A DNA stretch of 34,025 bases from a virus. The stretch is taken from the IMG/VR virus record IMGVR_UViG_3300005253_000058, positions 1 through 34,025 of that record. The stretch is one strand, 5' to 3'. A program made the position numbers and the translations under genes. Shown here piece by piece: positions 28,358-34,025 of the stretch. The notes under the pieces were generated by a model. The model was not told the origin of the DNA and ran no database searches. It worked only from the letters and a program-made list of their open reading frames with translations. Position 1 is the first letter of the stretch. Each line of letters starts with the position of its first letter.

Positions 28358-29388
28358 CTTTCGTACAAGGTTGGCAAGGGTATATCGGAATAGGTAGTCA
28401 ATTAGCAGACTTATCTACAAAAGTAGCACCGACTGTCTTTCAAGATCCGTCGGAACCGGATGTTTCATTACACGAAGTCAAGCCGAATAAGGGGCTAGTC
28501 CCGGCTGTCAGAGGCGGGGTAACTCCCACTAATGCATCTGTCAAACGCGGATTCAAATCAGTTGAGGGCGGATTTTCTGGGCCTTTATATCCCGATGATT
28601 TATTTGATGGGATTATTTTCGCTATGCTAATGGGTAACAACCAAACAACCTCCGGGGATGCGACCAATGGATTTACCCACCAATTCGACGAGCCAGCGGC
28701 CGAATCCGATCACGCACAATTCGGATCGACAATACAAGTCTTAGTTGGAGGCGATGACAATACCAAGTTGCGGGAATTTCTTGGTTGCTTCCTTAACAAA
28801 TTGACTATTACCGTTCCCGAAGATGATGTGATTACGGCCGCTGGTGAGTTCGTTGGTAGAAGTGAAGATTTGCAGGGCGTTAAAGCTAGCCCATCGTTTA
28901 CACCTGTAAGCCCCTTCGAATCTTGGATGGCAAAATTAGAGATCGGCGCTGACCTTGGGAGTTTGTCGCCTGTCCAGTTCACTGATTTGACTTTTGAATT
29001 CACCAAAAATGTTTCGATGATATCTCAAAAATTGAATTGTACTAGATTCCCTGTAGGCCGTGTTTTATCCGGACCACCTGAAGTGCTTTTGAATTTCAAT
29101 GTGAAGTCAGAGGACAATATAACGCTGCAAAATATTTTCAAAAATGACGAAATAAAAGCGGTCCGATTGACATTAAAACACGACGTTTTGGCTGGAAGTG
29201 CTGGGGGAAGCGAATTTGACATAATAATCGATCTGCCACGAGTCACTTCCTTGACTACACCTGACAACCTGAACAATATTGGCGAGCTTGATTTGCCGGT
29301 ATCTTTATCGGCTTTTGATGATGGAACCATTGGATTCACTTCAAGAATCACAGTCAAAAACAGCGTTGCAGGAGCCTACGCCGTATAG
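28354..29388 (+). CDS. Major tail tube protein
   Basis: A 344-aa protein. The N-terminus (MTFVQGWQGYIGIGSQ), internal segments such as SVKRGFKSVEGGFSGPLYPDDL and the 'FTKNVS...SGPPEV' part match long phage tail tube proteins built from two tube-like halves. Good GGAGG before the ATG. It polymerises around the tape measure encoded next. Confidence 0.8.
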   Translation: MTFVQGWQGYIGIGSQLADLSTKVAPTVFQDPSEPDVSLHEVKPNKGLVPAVRGGVTPTNASVKRGFKSVEGGFSGPLYPDDLFDGIIFAMLMGNNQTTSGDATNGFTHQFDEPAAESDHAQFGSTIQVLVGGDDNTKLREFLGCFLNKLTITVPEDDVITAAGEFVGRSEDLQGVKASPSFTPVSPFESWMAKLEIGADLGSLSPVQFTDLTFEFTKNVSMISQKLNCTRFPVGRVLSGPPEVLLNFNVKSEDNITLQNIFKNDEIKAVRLTLKHDVLAGSAGGSEFDIIIDLPRVTSLTTPDNLNNIGELDLPVSLSAFDDGTIGFTSRITVKNSVAGAYAV

Positions 29389-29400
29389 GAGGGGCACCCA

Positions 29401-31161
29401 TTGGTCGAAAAAAAAGCCAGTTTATTAATAGGACTTAAGGACCGAACATCCAAAGGACTTGCGCGAATACGTGCGGGATTAGGAAAGCTTACCAAGGCGG
29501 CAAAGCTTGCAGCCGTTATTGGGATCGCTGCGCTTGGCGCTGCCCTTATCAAAGCCACAAAGTTAGCGTCGATCCAAGAGGACGCTATCAATAGCCTCAA
29601 TGAGGCAATGAAAAACAACGGCGAGTTTACCGAGGAAGCTTCACAGGCGGCCCAAGACTTTGCCGCTGAACTTCAAAAAGTAACCACTTTTGGCGATGAA
29701 TCCATCATTATGGCGCAATCTCTTCTAGTCAGATTAGGGGGCTTGTCAGGCGAAGGACTTGAAAACGCGACAAAAGCCACGGCCGATATGGCCGCCGCGC
29801 TTGGTGTCGATCTTAGTACAGCGGCGACATTGGTCGGTAAAACACTCGGATCGTCAACCAACGCACTAGCGAGATATGGCGTGGAAGTCACTGGTGCAGT
29901 CGGCAGCCAAGAGCGTTTAAACTCATTAGTCCAGAATGCAGCGACACTATTCGGAGGGGCAGCGCAAGCGGAAGCGCAAACATTTTCAGGCCAAATACAA
30001 TCCCTTCAAAACAGATTCGGCGATCTATTTGAAACAATCGGCTTTCAAGTCATACCGATAATTCGGGATGGCATCCTGCCATTGATCGATAAATTCTTTA
30101 AGGTACTTGAAGGTGGTGGATTAGAGCGTTTTATAGTTGCTATCAAAACAACTTTTATCAAAGTTCAGACTGAAATAAGAATCGCTACCGAGATATTCAA
30201 GGAGCTAATCGCAGCTCCATTTAAGGCTTCCACTTATACAGTCATTTTCAATGGATTAATCGAACGGATTAAAAAAGTGTTTGGGATTCTCGCAAACATA
30301 TTTAAAAGAGGTGCTAAAGCGACAATAAACGCCATACGTGAAATTGTGGATGAGGAAAAAAACGAACAAGTTTCACTTGCGGACGAAATTGCTACAATTC
30401 GAGAGGAATCAAACGATAAGATACTTGAACTTAATCAACAATTATTGGAAAAAAAAGGAGAGCAGAATACAGCGGAGGTCGAACAGGAACGCGAAAAACA
30501 AGCCGCACTCGCCGAAATATTAGAACAGACCAGGGCGCAAAAGCTAGCCGCAAAGGAAAAGGAAAAAGAGGCCGAGGAAGCAGACAAGCAAGCGGAAAAA
30601 GAAAAAGTAACGGCCGAAAAACAAAATGCGGACGCGATCAAAAATACCGCGCTAAGCCTTACCGATGCCCTTGTTTCGAACGAATCAAATAAAGCAAAAG
30701 CCGTGGGGGCAGTCCTTAAACAGCAGCTTAATAGTCAGATTGATGCATTCGCCGCCGCTGAAGTTGGCAAAGCGACGGCGGGGGGGCCGCTTTCGTTTGG
30801 TGCGACACTTGCTTTAATCGGCCCAATCATCGCGTTTGCAACAGCAGCAAAAGCAGCAGTCGGCGCAATTCAATTCCACCAAGGCGGTGTCGTCGGGGGA
30901 TCGGGTGGGGTAGAAGCCAATTTCAATAGACCACTTCGGTCAAACGAGCAAAGGGCGATACTGCAAGAGGGTGAGCGCGTATTAACCCAGGCGACCAATG
31001 AGCAACTGAGTTCTACACTGACTAAACTGAGTGCGAAGCTAGACCGGATGGACGGCACCGGCGGGTCTATTGTTCTGCAAGTAGATGGAAAAGAAATCGC
31101 ACGGGCAGTAGCGCCATTTCAGGATTCATTTCAACAATTAAGAAGGGCAGGATCAGTATAA
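29401..31161 (+). CDS. Tape measure protein
   Basis: A 586-aa protein starting at TTG with AGGAGGGG upstream. The N-terminal 55 residues include a hydrophobic, Ala-rich helix (about 33-53). The middle (about 70-200) has the MAQSLLVRLGGLSGE and ALGVDLSTAATLVGKTLG features of tape measures; about 310-415 is a Glu/Lys-rich coiled coil, followed by hydrophobic helices and the QFHQGGVVGGSGG segment near 490. Length suggests a moderately short siphovirus tail. No tail assembly chaperone gene precedes it. Confidence 0.88.
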   Translation: MVEKKASLLIGLKDRTSKGLARIRAGLGKLTKAAKLAAVIGIAALGAALIKATKLASIQEDAINSLNEAMKNNGEFTEEASQAAQDFAAELQKVTTFGDESIIMAQSLLVRLGGLSGEGLENATKATADMAAALGVDLSTAATLVGKTLGSSTNALARYGVEVTGAVGSQERLNSLVQNAATLFGGAAQAEAQTFSGQIQSLQNRFGDLFETIGFQVIPIIRDGILPLIDKFFKVLEGGGLERFIVAIKTTFIKVQTEIRIATEIFKELIAAPFKASTYTVIFNGLIERIKKVFGILANIFKRGAKATINAIREIVDEEKNEQVSLADEIATIREESNDKILELNQQLLEKKGEQNTAEVEQEREKQAALAEILEQTRAQKLAAKEKEKEAEEADKQAEKEKVTAEKQNADAIKNTALSLTDALVSNESNKAKAVGAVLKQQLNSQIDAFAAAEVGKATAGGPLSFGATLALIGPIIAFATAAKAAVGAIQFHQGGVVGGSGGVEANFNRPLRSNEQRAILQEGERVLTQATNEQLSSTLTKLSAKLDRMDGTGGSIVLQVDGKEIARAVAPFQDSFQQLRRAGSV

Positions 31162-31949
31162 TGGCGGAATCAGAAAACCCAATATTTTTGAACAAAAGTG
31201 AAATCAGCGACGTTTCAGAAATCACCGATAACGGGTCCACAACGGACGCTGTAAAAATAAGACTACTCGATCGAAATGACGAATTAAAATACCGTTTAGT
31301 TGGCGTGACTACTGGGGACAGAATAATAACGTGGACCCCGCCAGCTTCGGCAACAATAAGTCGAATATGGATTCAAAACTGTAATTTTGAAGATGTTGAT
31401 ATAACGTTTAATGGCGGGTCTAATTTTTCACCGGCGATTAGTCTTACCGGAAATGCCGACAAGCATCTTTATTTTGAGTTTGCAGACCAGGCAGTCAATA
31501 CGGTCGAAATCACTGTCGGAAATATTTTCGGAGGCGGTAGCGGACTCGCTACTGCGGGGGAAATCTACATAGGAACCGAACGTTTTCAGGTCGGCGCAAA
31601 CTTGGGTTCGGATCGGCTCGAAGCGCTTCCGGATGTGGCGCAAACTATTTTCACACTAAGCGACAATACTAAACAAAAAGTATTTATCAGGCGTACAATT
31701 GATTATCAATTTGATTTACTGGCGATATCAGACTCGGATCGTCAAAATTTTGTTGATCTTTACGAACTTAACAGGTCTGAAACATTCGGATTTATTCCCC
31801 GTCCAATCCCGAACGCTACCGGGTGGGACGGACTGGCGGGGCACTACAATTGGATCAATGCAGCCGACTTTGTGAACTACACGGACGGATTTTTCATTAA
31901 CGGTTTCGACATTAATATCAGATTGGGCCAAGCCGGGGGGTTTGATTAG
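31161..31949 (+). CDS. Distal tail-like protein
   Basis: A 262-aa beta-rich protein directly after the tape measure; starts overlap (taATGg). The segment QKVFIRRTIDYQFDLLAI, then FGFIPRPIPNATGWDG, suggests a tail-tip component. Gene order supports distal tail; motifs are weak. Confidence 0.6.
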   Translation: MAESENPIFLNKSEISDVSEITDNGSTTDAVKIRLLDRNDELKYRLVGVTTGDRIITWTPPASATISRIWIQNCNFEDVDITFNGGSNFSPAISLTGNADKHLYFEFADQAVNTVEITVGNIFGGGSGLATAGEIYIGTERFQVGANLGSDRLEALPDVAQTIFTLSDNTKQKVFIRRTIDYQFDLLAISDSDRQNFVDLYELNRSETFGFIPRPIPNATGWDGLAGHYNWINAADFVNYTDGFFINGFDINIRLGQAGGFD

Positions 31950-33205
31950 TGACGACCTTAGACGAGTTTGTTAAACGAGGTGCAAAAACTGCATATAGGC
32001 GCGTCGAAATAAAGCGCGTTAAAACGGATGGGACCTACGAAGCCGACTGGTTTGATATCACCCCTTTCATCGTCAACTTCGGGACGATAGCGGAATCATA
32101 TAGCGACAATATCATAGTCGGGGAATACCAAATCCACAATTTGACGATATCGGTTGATAATTCACGGCGAAGGTTTAACCCTGAAACGGATTCGGAAAGC
32201 ATATTTTTAAATTTTAAGACCCGGATAAAAACAAGGTTCAGGATAGAAACCGGCTTCATTGACCGCGACGACAATGATTCTGAGGTGCTTGGTAGGCGAT
32301 TTTATGGCATCACGTTTTCAGAGCCGCAAAATAGCGACAGTGGACGAGTTAATTTTTCCATAGCCTCAATATTAAAGGTCTTTCAACTATATCCCGCGAC
32401 CGGCATAGTGACGACGTCTGCTGCGGTATCTGTCTTAATGGAACGACTGACTGAGCGTACCGAAAATGCTGTAAGGATTTTTGACCAATTTTTTGAAGGC
32501 GCGAGTGATGCGGTCAGGTACCAAATTCAATCAAGCAGCACCGTAATTACTCCGATTATCAATGACAATGAAACCGTCTGGGATAAGATGACGGACTATT
32601 CCCTTTACGAATTCTACTACCCCTCGGTAACAAATGATGGCAATTTTCAATGGAGGGACCGGGTCGAAACCGGCGGTACAATATTCAAATTCAACGGTGG
32701 AAATAGCTTCGATAACGAATTCGGCATAAATATCGTCCGGATTCTTAGCGAGGTTCCGGGCGTTGACCAAACTTGGACACGGGTCACCATAGAGTTTGAT
32801 GATGATATGTTTTCAACTTCATTGACCAGCTGGACGCCAGGCGACGGGAGTACACAAGACATATTCGGCGAGCGAACATATGAAAGGACTTTCAAAGAAT
32901 TGACGTCCGGAACATCGGCCACAATCGCCGACACAATAAGAGCCAACACACAAACGCCAAAGCGCCGCTGGAATATCTCGACGAGCTTCATACCGCATCT
33001 AAATTTGAATGATAAAGTAGAACTCAATTACACCGGCGATATAATCAGCGATGGTTTCATTCTCGGCCTATCCGTATTGAACGGGCCTGATGTTTTGGGT
33101 GGATCCGTCGGCGCGATAAATTTAGAAAATGTGATCACAAAAATTTCGGGATTCTCGATCAATCTCGATACATTCGCAACACAATTTGAATTAACGGAGG
33201 TTTGA
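31949..33205 (+). CDS. Tail hub/baseplate-like protein
   Basis: A 418-aa protein with a GTG start overlapping the previous TAG. RRVEIKRVKTDGTYEADWFDIT and later VWDKMTDYSLYEFYYPSVTNDG resemble tail-associated hub proteins, which attach fibres and open the tip. No lysozyme or peptidase motif seen. Confidence 0.62.
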   Translation: MTTLDEFVKRGAKTAYRRVEIKRVKTDGTYEADWFDITPFIVNFGTIAESYSDNIIVGEYQIHNLTISVDNSRRRFNPETDSESIFLNFKTRIKTRFRIETGFIDRDDNDSEVLGRRFYGITFSEPQNSDSGRVNFSIASILKVFQLYPATGIVTTSAAVSVLMERLTERTENAVRIFDQFFEGASDAVRYQIQSSSTVITPIINDNETVWDKMTDYSLYEFYYPSVTNDGNFQWRDRVETGGTIFKFNGGNSFDNEFGINIVRILSEVPGVDQTWTRVTIEFDDDMFSTSLTSWTPGDGSTQDIFGERTYERTFKELTSGTSATIADTIRANTQTPKRRWNISTSFIPHLNLNDKVELNYTGDIISDGFILGLSVLNGPDVLGGSVGAINLENVITKISGFSINLDTFATQFELTEV

Positions 33206-33206
33206 T

Positions 33207-33797
33207 ATGGGACTACCAGCGCTTTTTGTAGATGGGAACGTTTTAAACGCGGCAGAACTTAATGACTGGATGAATGAACGGGATGGAATATTATTTCCTA
33301 TTAGCCCGTCAACCCGAAATCCGGAAACACTAGTCCACAATTTGGGTTCGGCATCGTTCGAGTGGAACCAGTTTTTTGTCGCGACCATCAACGCAACCTT
33401 GCAAGTGAATTTACCGGCTGCCGCTAATATAGATGTGGACGGGACTAGCTTAGAAACATTATTGGAGGATAACGTGATAGATTCAGTCGCAACGGACCAA
33501 ATCGGAAGCTTGGACACTGTAGGGAGTGGTGTGTTACTAAACACAACTTTTACCAAAGTCGAGCAAGATAAAATATGTCGTTTCTATGTTGAAATGGAAC
33601 CAGCCACGTCAGCAGATATTGACGTGACGGTCGGAACCGAAACGCGGCGTTTCGGCGGGAATAACGCAGGCTTTGTAAGCTCGAATGATTGGTGGGATTT
33701 GACACAATTTGCAAACGGTTCGGTCGTCTTAAAAGTCGAAGTCATTGGCGTGGGCAATGCTGCGGTCAATGCGAGATTCTACAGAAATGCATTTTGA
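33207..33797 (+). CDS. Tail tip or fibre protein
   Basis: A 196-aa protein starting after ACGGAGGTTTG. The N-terminus PALFVDGNVLNAAELNDWM is a recurring segment at the base of phage tip and fibre proteins; the C-terminal half is a jelly-roll-like beta domain. The stop overlaps the endolysin ATG (TGATG). Confidence 0.65.
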   Translation: MGLPALFVDGNVLNAAELNDWMNERDGILFPISPSTRNPETLVHNLGSASFEWNQFFVATINATLQVNLPAAANIDVDGTSLETLLEDNVIDSVATDQIGSLDTVGSGVLLNTTFTKVEQDKICRFYVEMEPATSADIDVTVGTETRRFGGNNAGFVSSNDWWDLTQFANGSVVLKVEVIGVGNAAVNARFYRNAF

Positions 33798-34025
33798 TGC
33801 ACGATATTAAGTATCCTGGCTGCGATAATATTTGGCTTTGGGAGCTTATGCCCCAAAAAGTGTATGAACAATATGGAGCGAAGTGCATTTGGTTCATAGA
33901 TCCCAAAATACCGCCGTTAGCCCAATTTATACGGGATTGGTTCAATAAGCCTATTGTTCTGAACACGTGGAAAAATTCCGGTGAATCTGAATATCGCGGG
34001 TATAGACCCAGAGATTGCGAAGTCG
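33797..34025 (+). CDS. Endolysin, M15 peptidase (N-terminal part; continues at 1-336)
   Basis: First 76 residues of the 147-aa lysin, the last 121 bases being the repeated overlap. The ATG overlaps the previous stop. The N-terminal 36 residues (33797-33904) occur only here; an annotation made on the left end alone would miss them. Confidence 0.9.
   Translation, partial: MHDIKYPGCDNIWLWELMPQKVYEQYGAKCIWFIDPKIPPLAQFIRDWFNKPIVLNTWKNSGESEYRGYRPRDCEV
33905..34025. repeat. Terminal direct repeat, right copy
   Basis: Identical to 1-121; see the left copy. Removing it gives a 33,904-bp circle in which all genes are intact except the RusA gene and the AT-hook relic. Confidence 0.95.

Overview
The window is a complete small tailed-phage genome. 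The first 121 bases recur exactly as the last 121 bases (1-121 = 33905-34025), as in an assembled circular or circularly permuted molecule with a unit length of 33,904 bp. The endolysin gene runs across this junction. Portal, large terminase, S78 prohead protease, HK97-type capsid, tail tube, tape measure and tail-tip genes indicate a siphovirus-like phage. An M15 peptidase and a 3TM-type holin suggest a Gram-negative host, but the host cannot be named from the sequence. The DNA is moderately AT-rich. I found no integrase, partition gene or CI-sized repressor, so no lysogeny module is visible.

Layout. (1) 33797-34025 continuing at 1-1009: lysis genes (endolysin, holin, membrane/coiled-coil protein). 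(2) 1006-1644, minus strand: two or three small zinc-ribbon or lipoprotein genes that look like a moron cassette. (3) 1684-2011: divergent control region with a palindromic operator over a -35 box. (4) 2012-6641: Cro-like regulator, a 57-aa basic Trp-rich peptide with its own promoter and hairpin, small early genes, then a recombination cassette (RecT/Bet-like annealing protein, PD-(D/E)XK exonuclease, coiled-coil partner, DUF669-like protein). (5) 6645-6853: hairpins and a candidate structured RNA of about 146 nt. (6) 6880-8510: two tandem paralogous small genes and a DnaD/Lin1244-like replication initiator that carries the probable origin, six phased 17-bp iterons, inside its own coding sequence. 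(7) 8560-14230: a long operon of very small overlapping genes, many with CxxC zinc ribbons or one membrane segment. Eight of its gene junctions share a nearly identical start-site sequence.

(8) 14231-16031: an accessory island. It has an AT-hook-like minus-strand gene facing an acidic 110-aa gene across a divergent promoter with mirrored boxes, then a degenerate repeat-spacer-repeat unit with type I-E CRISPR geometry (29-32-29 nt), a decayed copy of the minus gene, and a 58-nt nested hairpin. The arrangement resembles anti-CRISPR loci and is the best candidate here for an undescribed system. (9) 16028-16620: a RusA resolvase broken across reading frames and a small gene. (10) 16671-33797: late genes in the order terminator, small terminase, fibre-like genes, large terminase, portal-MuF fusion, DUF2292 protein, terminator, protease, capsid, connectors, tail tube, tape measure and tail tip, leading back into lysis.

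All functional calls rest on motif recognition by eye. No database search or folding program was run.
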